A DNA stretch of 64,000 nucleotides from an uncultured Sulfitobacter sp. (GTDB taxonomy: Bacteria; Pseudomonadota; Alphaproteobacteria; Rhodobacterales; Rhodobacteraceae). Below the pieces are notes generated by a model. The model was given only the letters and a program-made list of their open reading frames with translations. It did not search any database and was not told where the DNA came from. Location of the stretch: assembly GCA_937928635.1 (NCBI GenBank), contig CALFWM010000058.1, positions 1-64,000 of the forward strand. The letters run 5' to 3'. The stretch's first letter is position 1. Each line of letters opens with the position of its first letter. The translations under genes were made by a program, and so were the position numbers. This document shows, piece by piece, positions 42,755 through 52,486 of the stretch.

Positions 42755-44773
42755 ATGGCGAAACAGATGAAAAACCAGACGGCGGAACTGCTCAAAAAGT
42801 CCCAGACATTGTTGCGGCACAAGAAATACGCAGAAGTTGTGGCCTTGCTCAGCGCGCCGGAACGCCCCTTCCCGGCGGGGCATGAACTCTGTGAAATTCT
42901 GGGCCGGGCGCATATCGGGTTGGGTGCCTGTGAGGCCGCGATCAAGTGTTTTCATCAGAACATCCAAAACGGCGGCAAAACCCCGGACACGTTGTGTTTT
43001 GTCGCTGACGCGCTTAGGCGGAACGGCCAGCTCAACGAGGCGGCAGAATTTTACAAACTTGCCTTTGAAATGGACCCCAATCACCAACGATCCTGCATCC
43101 AACTTGGCATCGCCATGACGTTGTTGAATCGTCATGACGTCGCCGTTCAGCTGTTCAGGCGCGCGATCGAAATCGACCCCAAGAACGCTACGGGGCACTA
43201 TAACCTCGCCGTTTCGCTTGACAGGCTGGGCGCGGTTCAGGATGCCCTGGATACGGTTTCAGACGCGATCCGTGTTGGTATGTCAGGCCCAGAGCCCTAC
43301 ACGCTCAAGGCCCATTTGCTGCGCCGCAAGGGCCGTCTGCGTGAGGCATCAGATCTGTTTGCGCTGGCAGGCAAGCTGGACCCCGGCGACGAGAATATCA
43401 CCGCCGAAACCTTTCAAACCGCTTCAATGCTCGCAGATTGGCGCGGGCAAGGTGATTTGGAAAAATGGCTGGATCGCCAGACCCCCGCTGGCCAGACATC
43501 CCCTTTCCTGTTTCTGGCCCGGCAGGACAATCCGCGCGCGCAGCTTGAACGCAGCCGTGCCTACGCCAGCGCTCAATACCCGAACATCCGCGCCGCAATA
43601 GAACCTTACGAAAAGCCTGCCGGAGAGCCGATAAAGATCGGCTATTTTTCCACGGATTATCACGACCACGCGGTCATGCGTCTGATGAACGGCTTGTTTG
43701 CCGCCCACAACCGGGCACGTGTGGAGGTTTTTGCCTATTCCTATGACATCGCACCCGAGGACGACATGCGTCGTGTGATCATGAAATCCGTCGATCACTA
43801 CAAGGATGTGGCGCGCCTGACGGATGATCAAATTGCGGCACTTGCCCGCAATGACCGGATTGACATCGCGGTTGATCTGAACGGCTACACCGAAAAGGGC
43901 CGCCTTGGCATTTTTGCGCAACGTGCCGCGCCTGCGCAGGTCACATGGCTGGGCTATCCCGGCACAACCGGGGCGGCGTTTATGAATTATGTGATCGCGG
44001 ATGACATCACCGTCCCGCCAGAGCTGGAACATACCTTTAGCGAAACCGTTTTGCGCCTGCCCCACAGCTATCAGATCAACGACGATCAGCGGGCCGTGTC
44101 TGACCGGGTCTTTACCCGGGCCGAGCTTGGGCTGCCGGAAAAGGGTTTTGTTTTCTGCGGCTTTAACGCGGTTCATAAAATTTGCCCTCAGGTGTTCAAG
44201 GCCTGGATGTCGATCCTGGCGCAGGTTGAGGGCAGCGTTTTGTGGCTGATCTGCGGGAATGAAGATGCCCGCAGGAATTTCCGTAAATCTGCGAAATCCC
44301 ACGGTATTGCCCCCGAACGGATCGTGTTTGGCGACCACATGTCGCAGGCAAATCATCTTGCGCGGCAAGCTGTGGCAGACCTGTTTCTTGATACGTTTAT
44401 TTACAATGGCCACACCACGGCAAGCGATGCCTTGTGGGTTGGCCTGCCGGTTTTGACCCGCATCGGACAGCAATTTTCGGCCCGGGTTGCGGCCAGCCTG
44501 CTCACCGCCCATGGCATGCCGGAATTGATCACCACATCGGATGACGCCTATATCGTCAAGGCCGTCGAGATAGCGAAGGACAGGAAAATGCGGCTACAGC
44601 TGCGCGAAAAAGCCGAGCGGTTGCGCAAAACATCACCCTTGTTTGACACCCGCGCCTTTGCCGCCGATCTGGAGGATTTGTATGGTGCCATCCTGCGCAA
44701 ACCCCAAACGGATCACGTCATGACAACGCAATCTGCGCCTGACGTTCTGGCCCCGCACCTTAACCAAGGCTAA
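42755..44773 (+). CDS. TPR protein with O-GlcNAc-transferase-like (GT41) domain
   Basis: A 672-residue protein: TPR repeats in residues 1-230 (such as AAEFYKLAFEMDPNHQ and AVQLFRRAIEIDPKNATGHYNLAV) followed by a GT41-type glycosyltransferase (IKIGYFSTDYHDHAVMRL, VDLNGYTEKGRLGIFAQRAAPAQVTWLGYPGTTG, NGHTTASDALWVGLPVLT). In bacteria such proteins modify surface proteins or flagellin, or sugars; the acceptor is unknown. The UDP-xylose-synthase gene 250 bp upstream may supply or regulate a sugar donor, but this is inference. Confidence 0.88.
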   Translation: MAKQMKNQTAELLKKSQTLLRHKKYAEVVALLSAPERPFPAGHELCEILGRAHIGLGACEAAIKCFHQNIQNGGKTPDTLCFVADALRRNGQLNEAAEFYKLAFEMDPNHQRSCIQLGIAMTLLNRHDVAVQLFRRAIEIDPKNATGHYNLAVSLDRLGAVQDALDTVSDAIRVGMSGPEPYTLKAHLLRRKGRLREASDLFALAGKLDPGDENITAETFQTASMLADWRGQGDLEKWLDRQTPAGQTSPFLFLARQDNPRAQLERSRAYASAQYPNIRAAIEPYEKPAGEPIKIGYFSTDYHDHAVMRLMNGLFAAHNRARVEVFAYSYDIAPEDDMRRVIMKSVDHYKDVARLTDDQIAALARNDRIDIAVDLNGYTEKGRLGIFAQRAAPAQVTWLGYPGTTGAAFMNYVIADDITVPPELEHTFSETVLRLPHSYQINDDQRAVSDRVFTRAELGLPEKGFVFCGFNAVHKICPQVFKAWMSILAQVEGSVLWLICGNEDARRNFRKSAKSHGIAPERIVFGDHMSQANHLARQAVADLFLDTFIYNGHTTASDALWVGLPVLTRIGQQFSARVAASLLTAHGMPELITTSDDAYIVKAVEIAKDRKMRLQLREKAERLRKTSPLFDTRAFAADLEDLYGAILRKPQTDHVMTTQSAPDVLAPHLNQG

Positions 44774-44781
44774 AACCGGGG

Positions 44782-45546
44782 TCAGCTCATCCAGTTGCCG
44801 CCATCCACATTCAGGGTCTGCGCGGTAATGTATCTGGCCGCGTCAGATGCCAAAAACACACAAGGGTCCGCCACATCGCGCGGATCGCCCATGCGCCCAA
44901 GGGGCACCGCGTCGCCAACTTCACGTTTTTTCTGGCCTTTGGGCTTGTTCTCATATTGCGCAAATTGCGCATCAACCACATCCCACATGGGCGTGTCGAT
45001 AACGCCGGGTGCCACGGCGTTGACCCGGATATTGTCTGCCGCCAGCTCCAGTGCGAGGGACTGTGTGACCGAAATCACCGCCGCTTTGGTGGAGCAATAG
45101 ATCGCGATGTTCGGCTCCCCCCGACGGCCAGCCTGAGAGGAAAAATTGATGATGGAGCCGCCGCCGCGCTTTTTCATGGTGGGCACAACCGCCTGACAGG
45201 CAAAAAGTGTCCCGCCGACATTCACGTCGTACTGGCGCCGGTAATCCTCGGGCGTGACCTTGTCGATGGAGGCCATATTGAAGATGCCTGCATTGTTAAC
45301 CAGAATGTCGATACCGCCAAAACGCGCCTCGATCTCCGCAACACGCCGGGCGATAGCATCAAACTGCGTCACATCCATTTCCAGCGCCATACCGTTGATG
45401 GCCTCTGCGGTTTCTGTGGCCTCCGCCAGATTCAGATCAGCCACCGCAACCTTGGCGCCTGCTGCGGCCATCGCTTCGCAAATCGCGCGCCCGATCCCAC
45501 GTGCGCCGCCGGTCACCAAGGCCACTTTTCCCGTCAAATCTGTCAT
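44782..45546 (-). CDS. SDR oxidoreductase, sorbitol-dehydrogenase-like
   Basis: A 254-residue short-chain dehydrogenase with TGGARGIGRA (residues 12-21), NNAGIF, catalytic Ser in INFSSQAGRRGE and YCSTKAA. The stretches SQAGRRGEPNIAIYCSTKAAVISVTQS and the end TLNVDGGNWMS closely resemble sorbitol (L-iditol 2-) dehydrogenase of Rhodobacter as I remember it. No polyol transporter is nearby, so the substrate stays open. It converges on the GT41 gene with 8 bases between. Confidence 0.88.
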   Translation of the reverse strand: MTDLTGKVALVTGGARGIGRAICEAMAAAGAKVAVADLNLAEATETAEAINGMALEMDVTQFDAIARRVAEIEARFGGIDILVNNAGIFNMASIDKVTPEDYRRQYDVNVGGTLFACQAVVPTMKKRGGGSIINFSSQAGRRGEPNIAIYCSTKAAVISVTQSLALELAADNIRVNAVAPGVIDTPMWDVVDAQFAQYENKPKGQKKREVGDAVPLGRMGDPRDVADPCVFLASDAARYITAQTLNVDGGNWMS

Positions 45547-45955
45547 GCGATCCGCACCCTATATGCCCTAAATCTCTGCTCTGTCCGGCGTCCAATAGAC
45601 GCTGACGCGCCGCGACGAAACCCCGGGGCCAGCGCAATCATTAGATAATGCCGCCGTGGCGTGACACTTGAGAGCCTATCAGAGCCTATTTGTTCAGCAA
45701 CCCGACCTATCCTGCATGCCCGTTTTGGAGCTATGAACGCCTTATGGGCCTCGCTGCATTTCAAAAAATTTATATGCGATAAAGACTGCTCTGAGGCAAT
45801 CAGGTTTTATTGGAGCCAATGAATTAGAGTCAAAACGCTGCTGTGCTCACCGCATGTAAAGCGCGCCCCCCCCGCGCGCGTTGACATTACACAAGCGACA
45901 ACAGATGCATGGGGCCAACCTCCCCTTGGTCACCTGTCATAAAGAGCCAAAACAC
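45547..45955. other. Non-coding stretch between SDR and GST genes
   Basis: A divergent intergenic region that must hold both promoters. The only repeat I see is a small tandem GAGCCTATCA-type duplication near 45670-45690. No operator or RNA is recognisable. Confidence 0.5.
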
Positions 45956-46903
45956 ATGTCTGACGCCGCTTCCGAAATTATTCTGCACAATTATCCGCAG
46001 TCTCCCGTCGCTGAAAAGGCACGGGTCGCACTGGGGATCAAAGGTCTGGCTTGGCGCTCCGTTGAAATTCCGCGACTGGCCCCCAAACCAATGTTAACCA
46101 AGTTGACCGGGGGCTATCGCCGTACGCCTGTGATGCAGATTGGTGCCGATATTTATTGCGACACACAATGCATCCTGCGTGAATTGGAACGGCGTCACCC
46201 TTCCCCCACCTTCTTTCCAACGTCAGAGACAGGCCTGATGTGGTGTGTCAGCCGCTGGACCGATGGCGCGATGTTTGATCTTGCCGTCAAGGTTGTTCTG
46301 GGATCGGCGGGGGATGCCCTGCCCCCTGATTTTGCGCAGGACCGGGGGCGCTTGTATCTGGGCGAGGATTGGGCCGCAGGGCTCAGGGCCGCCAACGAAG
46401 ACCTGCCGCATCTTGCATCGCAGTTTCGCGCGCCGCTCAGCTGGGCAAACGATCAGCTTTCCGACGGGCGCGCGTTTCTGTTGGGGGCTGACCCTGCTGC
46501 CATTGACGCACAACTGTATCATTTGGTTTGGTTTCTGCGGGGGCGTTGGGACCGTGGCCCCACATTCCTGAGCGAGTTTGCAGACCTTGAACGATGGGAG
46601 CAAAACGTTGCGGACATTGGTCATGGCACCCTGTCGGAAATGTCCTCCGAAGACGCCATTAAGCGGGCCAAAGCCTGCCAGCCCATCGCAGAACCAGCCC
46701 ATGATCCGCATGATCCACAGGGGCTGACGACGGGGCAAAACGTATCCGTGTCCCCCGATCTGGATGGCGGTGAGCAACCCGTTGAAGGGGAGGTCATCCG
46801 TGCCGATTGCAACACCATCTCGCTGTTACGCCAAGACCCGGATGTGGGGGGCATCGCGGTGCATTTTCCCAGAGCGGGTTACCGTGTAGAGGTGCTGGCC
46901 TAA
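45956..46903 (+). CDS. Glutathione S-transferase family protein
   Basis: A 315-residue protein with an N-terminal thioredoxin-like GST domain (ILHNYPQSPVAEKARVALGIKGL, then YRRTPVMQIGADIYCDTQCILRELE, where the glutathione-binding Ser/Thr lies) and a helical GST C-terminal domain to about 230. A further 80 residues form an extra C-terminal domain rich in Asp, Gly and Pro (DLDGGEQPVEGEVIRADCNTISLLRQDPDVG) that I do not recognise. The ATG at 45956 fits the domain start. Confidence 0.8.
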   Translation: MSDAASEIILHNYPQSPVAEKARVALGIKGLAWRSVEIPRLAPKPMLTKLTGGYRRTPVMQIGADIYCDTQCILRELERRHPSPTFFPTSETGLMWCVSRWTDGAMFDLAVKVVLGSAGDALPPDFAQDRGRLYLGEDWAAGLRAANEDLPHLASQFRAPLSWANDQLSDGRAFLLGADPAAIDAQLYHLVWFLRGRWDRGPTFLSEFADLERWEQNVADIGHGTLSEMSSEDAIKRAKACQPIAEPAHDPHDPQGLTTGQNVSVSPDLDGGEQPVEGEVIRADCNTISLLRQDPDVGGIAVHFPRAGYRVEVLA

Positions 46904-46964
46904 ACCAGTCAACAGGCACAAGAATCCGTATCACGCCTGTTAAATTCACAACAAAGTCAGTAAC

Positions 46965-47726
46965 TTACAAAAGCCTGGCTTTATCACCCAGACGCACCTT
47001 GCCGGCCTGTGTGACCTGCGCATAAACGCCCATATCAAGATGGCCCATCACCTGGCGCAACAAGCGGGGCAACGGTATATCGCGGGTCGCTGTGGCGGGG
47101 TTCACTTCGGTTGCCGCACAGCGCTTTGTTCTGAGCAACACTTTCAGTCGGGCCTCCCCCAGTTCAATATCCCGCCCGACATGGTCCAGTTCGCGCCAGG
47201 GTGTCCAGCCTTCAATCTCCACGTTCATCCGAAACCGCCCTGTCTCAACAGGCCGATCAATCCGCGCCGCAAAATCGGCCACGCTGGAGCGCGACAGGAT
47301 CGAAACCGCAGTCATCAGATCCTGTGACACAACGGAGACATCCGTAAACCGGTGCGGATCAGAGCGAACAAGCATCGGTTTTTCTGTCAGGCGCAGACAA
47401 TCCCGCAAGAAATCCGCAGCCCGGAGTCGATCTGATGCATCCCGCAGATCAAATCCTGCCTGCGTCCCCCCGTATAACATTCTGAGCGTGTCGCTTTGCA
47501 GTTCAGCCTGCACCCCAGCCAATTCGGCCTCTTTCAGCAGGACCACAAATTTGTCCTTTGGCAGCGGTTTGGGGTCAGCCGGGTCAAACCCGCTGTCAGG
47601 CCGCGCAAAACCCCATTGCCGGTCACCGGGAAACCCTGCGCCCACCTCTAACCTGACGCTGTCCAGCGGATGGGCCGACAGCCCTTTGATCGGGAAGTAG
47701 GACAAGGCAACGATGCGGCCATTCAT
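46965..47726 (-). CDS. MOSC-domain protein
   Basis: A 253-residue protein of the MOSC (molybdenum cofactor sulfurase C-terminal) type: N-terminal beta-barrel segment IVALSYFPIKGLSAHPLDSV and later RFRMNVEIEGWTPWRELDHVG with the conserved Cys in RTKRCAATEVNPATATRD. Such proteins (YcbX/YiiM-like) handle Mo-cofactor-dependent reduction of N-hydroxylated compounds or sulfur delivery. The ATG at 47726 matches family length; the frame is open slightly upstream. Confidence 0.88.
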   Translation of the reverse strand: MNGRIVALSYFPIKGLSAHPLDSVRLEVGAGFPGDRQWGFARPDSGFDPADPKPLPKDKFVVLLKEAELAGVQAELQSDTLRMLYGGTQAGFDLRDASDRLRAADFLRDCLRLTEKPMLVRSDPHRFTDVSVVSQDLMTAVSILSRSSVADFAARIDRPVETGRFRMNVEIEGWTPWRELDHVGRDIELGEARLKVLLRTKRCAATEVNPATATRDIPLPRLLRQVMGHLDMGVYAQVTQAGKVRLGDKARLL

Positions 47727-47812
47727 AAAAAAAATCCTTCTACCTGGCGGCCCAAACAAGCCGCACCAATTTGTGTTCTATCGCGTTTTCGATTTGACCC
47801 GAAACATCACAC

Positions 47813-47859
47813 ATCACTTAACGCGTTGAAATCATTCATTTCAGGCAGTGTTAAGTGAT
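47813..47859. repeat. Nested inverted repeat in intergenic DNA
   Basis: ATCACTTAAC at 47813-47822 and GTTAAGTGAT at 47850-47859 are exact inverted copies; inside them TGAAAT and ATTTCA form a second stem. It lies about 90 bp upstream of the MOSC gene. It could be an operator, a hairpin RNA or a short mobile repeat. Confidence 0.5.
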
Positions 47860-48034
47860 AGAGGGTTATTGAAAACTGCTCTGGTTGCAATGCCCCAAGG
47901 TAGAGTGGTCCTGCGGCAATTGGTATCCCTTGACGACCTGAATGCATATACAGGTGTTTATTTATGGAACATCAGCCTGGATCAAAAAAAGCCCGACTGT
48001 TATCACCCTGAATTTCTACATTGAAACTGACACA

Positions 48035-48330
48035 TCAACCTCCGGCTCCTCTCGCCTGCCCGTGTTTGACAAGAACAACGGGAAAACCTGCCTGGTTTGT
48101 GTAAGGCCGTGAACAGCTTGCGTGCTGGGGCAGCCGGGTGTCAGTGGCACCATAATCAAAAAAGGTGGGGCTCAGATCCAGCGTTGAGACAGGTTCCTGC
48201 ACAATTATCGGCACTTTGAGCAAGCCATCAAAGTGCATCGGGCCCTTCAGGATCAGACCATGATCCCCCAGTCAGTCCTCGTGATCAGAGATGTGTAGTA
48301 CGATAGCGCGGTCACAAAGCGCACCAAAAA
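48035..48330 (-). pseudogene. Sulfatase-family pseudogene fragment
   Basis: The minus strand reads AIVLHISDHED, stop, LGDHGLILKGPMHFDGLLKVPIIVQEPVSTLDLSPTFFDYG, the metal-site and C-terminal region of a type I sulfatase. A TGA at 48272-48274 stands where a hydrophobic residue (often Tyr or Trp) is expected. The N-terminal catalytic part and the far C-terminus are missing. The surrounding DNA (47860-48602) holds no other recognisable gene. Confidence 0.75.
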
Positions 48331-48602
48331 CTGGCTGCCCCAACGAAGGGCGTCGGGAGGCGCGCAAACCGGGATCGTTGAGGATTTGCAAACCTGCGAC
48401 AACTGAACGGTGTCACGGGATGCGGTCATGTGTGGTGTTTCAGATTAGATCGAAAACGCTATCATTAAGACGACGTTCTGCGGGCAAAGCCAACCTCGCC
48501 CTACTGCGCCCCGCCTAAAATTTGAGGAGAAGATACCCTGCTGCGTTCCACACTCTCGGGACAGCGGCGATACGTGATGCTTCACGTTAAAGGCGGGACG
48601 CG

Positions 48603-49550
48603 CTACAGGCCCCAATGGAACCCCGTCGCCGTTTCGGAGAGGTCCCACAGCTTTGACATGACCGTTTTGTCATGGGCGTGCGGGTTCAGCGTGCCTTTGC
48701 CCACGGGGCCGATAAACGCCAATCGGCCCGTCGGGCCGTATAGCGCTCTTTGCTCCAACCCGTCTTCGGTGGCACACATCACTTCCGGGTAGGCACCTTT
48801 TTCGGCAGTTTGAACGATCGGTGATTTGCTCATCAGCCACCAGACCGCACGCGTCAAAAGGCCACCGCTTGTGCTGATCAGCGATGTCGCAGAGGAGCCG
48901 GGGTGGCACACGTAGACCTTTACGTTTCTGTCTGCGGCCACCGCGCGATCTTGCAACTCATAGGCGAACATCATCTGTGCCAGCTTGGATTGACTGTAGA
49001 CCGGGTTGGCGCTGTAGTTTTTGTCCCAGTTCATATCGTCAAACTGGATCGTCTTGACCCCCATATTGTATCCAAGGCTAGCCACGACGATAATCCGGCC
49101 CTGCGTCTCTTCGATGCGGTCAAACAGCATGCCACACAAAACAAAGTGACCGTAGTGGTTGGTGGCAAGTTGGCTTTCAAACCCGTCAACGGTCAGCTTT
49201 TGCCTGGGCACCTGCGCAATCGCAGCGTTACACAACAGGGCGTCAATGCGCGGGGCCGACGCCAACACCGCTTCGGCTGCCGCCCGTACGCTTGCAAGCA
49301 CAGACAAATCCATTTGAACAAAGCTGACATCGGCGCCCGTCCCGAACTCTTCTTTGAGCGTTTTGACCGCTGCGGTGGATTTTTCTGAACTGCGGTTCAG
49401 CATGACCACTTTTGCGCCCTTTGAAAGCAAAATACGGCACGCCTGGAAACCCGTCCCCGCGTTAGCACCGGTGATGACATAGGTTTTGCCCGACAATGGG
49501 CCAAGCCGCTCCGGCGTCCATCCCTGTGGTCCAAAAGTAGTATCTGGCAT
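48603..49550 (-). CDS. SDR-family protein resembling light-dependent protochlorophyllide reductase
   Basis: A 315-residue SDR with TGANAGTGFQACRILLSKGAKVVMLNR (residues 24-50), NNAI-like CNAAIAQV, and catalytic YSQSKLAQMMFAYEL. The last motif and the end region resemble retinol dehydrogenase and POR-type SDRs. The ATG at 49550 follows GGAGAGCGAGA and suits the family; 73 upstream codons of open frame have no similarity. Substrate unknown. Confidence 0.82.
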   Translation of the reverse strand: MPDTTFGPQGWTPERLGPLSGKTYVITGANAGTGFQACRILLSKGAKVVMLNRSSEKSTAAVKTLKEEFGTGADVSFVQMDLSVLASVRAAAEAVLASAPRIDALLCNAAIAQVPRQKLTVDGFESQLATNHYGHFVLCGMLFDRIEETQGRIIVVASLGYNMGVKTIQFDDMNWDKNYSANPVYSQSKLAQMMFAYELQDRAVAADRNVKVYVCHPGSSATSLISTSGGLLTRAVWWLMSKSPIVQTAEKGAYPEVMCATEDGLEQRALYGPTGRLAFIGPVGKGTLNPHAHDKTVMSKLWDLSETATGFHWGL

Positions 49551-50161
49551 TCTCGCTCTCCATGTCACGCGGCGTTTTTGTGATCGCCCCCCGGTTTGGC
49601 CCGGGACATAATCATACATGACATGACCGTTCTCAAACAGGCTGTATCGTTCCGTTGGCGGCGTCGAACCCTGGAGAGAGGCAGCCAGGTGTTGCGTTGG
49701 GCCTGTGGTTGTGGCCGTCCATCCCGGGGCGTTGCTGGCCTCAAAGATGGTCAAAAAGGGCCGCGGCATCTACCGACGCATCTGGCCGGTATTTTGACAA
49801 TGACAGCGGTTAGAGCAGAAATGCAAAAACCAGAATCATCTAATCCTACCTGAAATCAAAGATTTCAACGGGTTAGGTGATGCAGTGTGTTTCAAGTTAT
49901 TTGCATTTCGCTTTAGTGCGCACAGCTTTACACCGCAGCATCAAGCAGATAGCGCAGCAGGTTCACCATGACCCGTTCGATAGATGAGAAAGGGCCGTCA
50001 AAAAATGGTTGGGGCAATCTCAATTCCTTGACCTGATGGGCGAAATACCATTGCAGCATTGCACTTGTCCTTTGGCATCCGGTCGCCCTTCGTTTGAGAG
50101 AAAAGGATCAACAGAACCGGGCGCGCAGGCACCCGAACACCCCAACACAGCGCGGCTCGCG
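49551..50161. other. Intergenic stretch of about 600 bases, probably decayed
   Basis: No full gene. On the minus strand a short frame ending at about 49931 reads WYFAHQVKELRLPQPFFDG, then ERVMVNLLRYLLDAAV, which looks like the real C-terminus of some protein, but no start or upstream part is readable. It may be a gene remnant of unknown family. Confidence 0.4.
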
Positions 50162-51382
50162 TTAGTCGGAGGTATTCTTTCCCTCGCTCAAAAGCCGGTC
50201 CGTCAATCTTTGAATACGTTGGTTTGCCTCATCATTCTTCTGCTCCAGCGCACGAATTTTGGTCTGGGCTTCGATGTCTTCAACCTTGCGGCATTCCAAC
50301 TCCCCCCACATTGCGTCCATCTGCGGGGCCATCTGGCCAAGGTAGTGCGCAAACTCCGCACCGCTTCCACGCGGCGCATCGGCAATGATAGTGCGCTCAT
50401 AAAGCTCCATGAACGCAGCAACCGCATGCTCCATCGCGTGACGGGTTCGAACGCTCTGGGTGACCGCGTGCAGCGCTTCGGGTGTGATCCGCGCAAGTTC
50501 GCCGGCCAGCCATTTTGAATCCATCACATCTGCGGATGTGAAATAACGTGGGCTAAAGTTTGAATCCGCCCAGTCATCAAGGTTTTGTGTTGTAACAAGG
50601 GCCCCGGCGAGTTGCGGGACAATGGGCATAACGGCACAGCCACACGCCAGCGCCTCAATGGCGCAGCGGCCAATGGCAAAAGCGACATCGTAATCGGGCA
50701 GAAAATACTCTGGCCGGGGTCGCGGATTGCCGTAGGCCGGGCAAACCTTGTCCAAGGCAAGGCCGTTTTCGGCACAAGAGCGTTCAAGTTGCGCCAGCTC
50801 ACCGGGATGGAACCCCGCCTGACCATAGAGCACCGCGCGGGTCGGCGCGCCACTGACCTTGCGCACGCGGGAGAAGCGTTGCAGATCAACAAAATTGGGG
50901 ATTGTGACAACCCGATCAGACGGCATACCAAATTCGGTGCTCAGCCGTGGCCCCATCCGGATGGATGTCACCACATGATATCGAATGCGCGGATGAACAG
51001 GCGATTGTTCCACCCAAGGGCGCGCACCGTGCCAACAGTAAATCGCAGGCACGTCAGGAAAATGCGCAAGTGCAGCCATGGTCGGCAGGTGGTGTTGGCC
51101 ATGAATGATGTCGGGCCGAAACGGCACAGCATCCAGTGTTTCGCAGACGGGAATGCCGCTGGGGGTCACAATATTTGACAATTTCCCGGGTGACGGGCAG
51201 TAAATCGCCACCTCGCGCCCCAAAGACTTGAGCGCACGGGCGATTTCAATTGCAAAAAGCTCTGATCCACCAAAGTTCTTGAGTTCACGCTGTGTTATCA
51301 GGATCCGCTGTGGCCGCGGCTGTGCCGAGGCGGGGCGCAGCCACTCCAGAATACGTTGATAAAGCGCTTTAGAACGGATCAA
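50162..51382 (-). CDS. Family 4-type glycosyltransferase with C-terminal coiled coil
   Basis: A 406-residue GT-B glycosyltransferase: NFGGSELFAIEIARAL near residues 37-52, HGQHHLPTMAAL, VVTIPNFVDLQRFSRV, and the GT4-like nucleotide-sugar site DVAFAIGRCAIEALACGCAV near 234-253. The last 60 residues (KVEDIEAQTKIRALEQKNDEANQ) are a predicted coiled coil, which may mediate dimers or binding to partners. Probably adds a sugar to a surface polymer or lipid. Confidence 0.82.
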   Translation of the reverse strand: MIRSKALYQRILEWLRPASAQPRPQRILITQRELKNFGGSELFAIEIARALKSLGREVAIYCPSPGKLSNIVTPSGIPVCETLDAVPFRPDIIHGQHHLPTMAALAHFPDVPAIYCWHGARPWVEQSPVHPRIRYHVVTSIRMGPRLSTEFGMPSDRVVTIPNFVDLQRFSRVRKVSGAPTRAVLYGQAGFHPGELAQLERSCAENGLALDKVCPAYGNPRPRPEYFLPDYDVAFAIGRCAIEALACGCAVMPIVPQLAGALVTTQNLDDWADSNFSPRYFTSADVMDSKWLAGELARITPEALHAVTQSVRTRHAMEHAVAAFMELYERTIIADAPRGSGAEFAHYLGQMAPQMDAMWGELECRKVEDIEAQTKIRALEQKNDEANQRIQRLTDRLLSEGKNTSD

Positions 51383-51412
51383 ATTGAAACCCCATGTCTG
51401 CCACCACCCCCC

Positions 51413-51991
51413 TCACCGTGACACCCTGCTTGGTTGCGCCGCGCGGGTGTGCAGCCAATGCGCGTAATAGGGATTGTCACGCCGTCCCAATGGTGCCCCA
51501 TCCAGATCATGAATGGCGTGATAGGCCCGGGCATTGGACGTGCCAAACAGGCTGTCATCTACCGGGTAAATTCGCCTGCGCACGCGTGTCGCGCCGGGAT
51601 AGATCTCCCATAGTTTGATTCCCCGCACGGCCCCACAGGCATCCAGCAGATACCCCGCCAGAACACCGGCATGGGTCGTGTGATTACCGGTGATGCCCAA
51701 CCCTTCGCCACCGTCCCACCGATCGCTGGGGTGACCGCGACGATCCAGAAAACTGGCCACGGGTGTGCCCGCAGGCATCAGCACCTCCACCGCGTTTGCG
51801 CCGCACCGCCAGTTGGCCACTGTTCGCAGGGCATTGGCGGCAAATTTGGGGAGAACAACACATTCATCGCTGCCCCAATAGGCAACATGCGCATCCAGAA
51901 AAGTCTGATATTCAGGGTTGAATTCTGTCGGCGGCCATGGCTTTTCGGGCAGGCGCGGCGCATTGGGCAAGATACGTCTGGCAATGCTCAC
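51413..51991 (-). CDS. Hypothetical protein
   Basis: A 192-residue soluble protein rich in Arg, Pro, Trp and His (RRILPNAPRLPEKPWPPTEF, GGEGLGITGNHTTHAGVLAGYLLDACGA). I know no family. It lies 30 bases upstream of the glycosyltransferase gene on the same strand, so the two may be co-transcribed and share a role in surface-sugar metabolism. Confidence 0.6.
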   Translation of the reverse strand: MSIARRILPNAPRLPEKPWPPTEFNPEYQTFLDAHVAYWGSDECVVLPKFAANALRTVANWRCGANAVEVLMPAGTPVASFLDRRGHPSDRWDGGEGLGITGNHTTHAGVLAGYLLDACGAVRGIKLWEIYPGATRVRRRIYPVDDSLFGTSNARAYHAIHDLDGAPLGRRDNPYYAHWLHTRAAQPSRVSR

Positions 51992-52327
51992 AAGGCCCCC
52001 ACCCCCGAAAACGCCACCAAAGTATCAACGATTGGGCCAGCTTGCGACCTCTTTTTTGGCGCAGCCCTGTGCCATCCGCCCATACCGGGACACGAATTGG
52101 GAGGGCCACATGCCTATGGGAAATCCCGTTTCTTTTGAAAAACAGGGATCTGGGTCATCGAAAGGCAATGGCGAATAGGTCAACTTCCGCGGGCTCTTTG
52201 AACCGCATCGCCCAGTCATTTCAGGGTCTTGTGCTTGTTGCGCATCCTCAGATCGACACAGATGACGAACGCGGTGACCGGGCCACGCTAACTTGGGCGG
52301 TGTGCCGGACGACTGAAAATGGGATTA
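51992..52327. other. Non-coding stretch between hypothetical gene and tRNA-Ser
   Basis: No gene or strong signal recognised; short frames here have no similarity or ribosome-binding sites. It should include the promoter of the leftward hypothetical gene and the 3' flank of tRNA-Ser. Confidence 0.5.
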
Positions 52328-52417
52328 TGGCGGACAGACAGGGATTCGAACCCTGGAGACGGTCTCCCGCCTACACACTTTCCAGGCGTGCGCCTTCGAC
52401 CACTCGGCCACCTGTCC
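52328..52417 (-). tRNA. tRNA-Ser(GGA)
   Basis: A 90-base class II tRNA. The acceptor GGACAGG pairs with TCTGTCC (last pair G-T), the anticodon loop gives GGA within CCTGGAAAG, a long variable arm follows, the T arm is CAGGG-TTCGAAT-CCCTG and CCA is encoded. All stems pair, unlike the tRNA-Arg at 19665-19741. Confidence 0.95.
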
Positions 52418-52486
52418 GTGACGGCGGTTTAACGCGGCGGGCGCGGGGTTTGCAAGTGGGAAAACGCATCAAGCCACAGCCGATGT

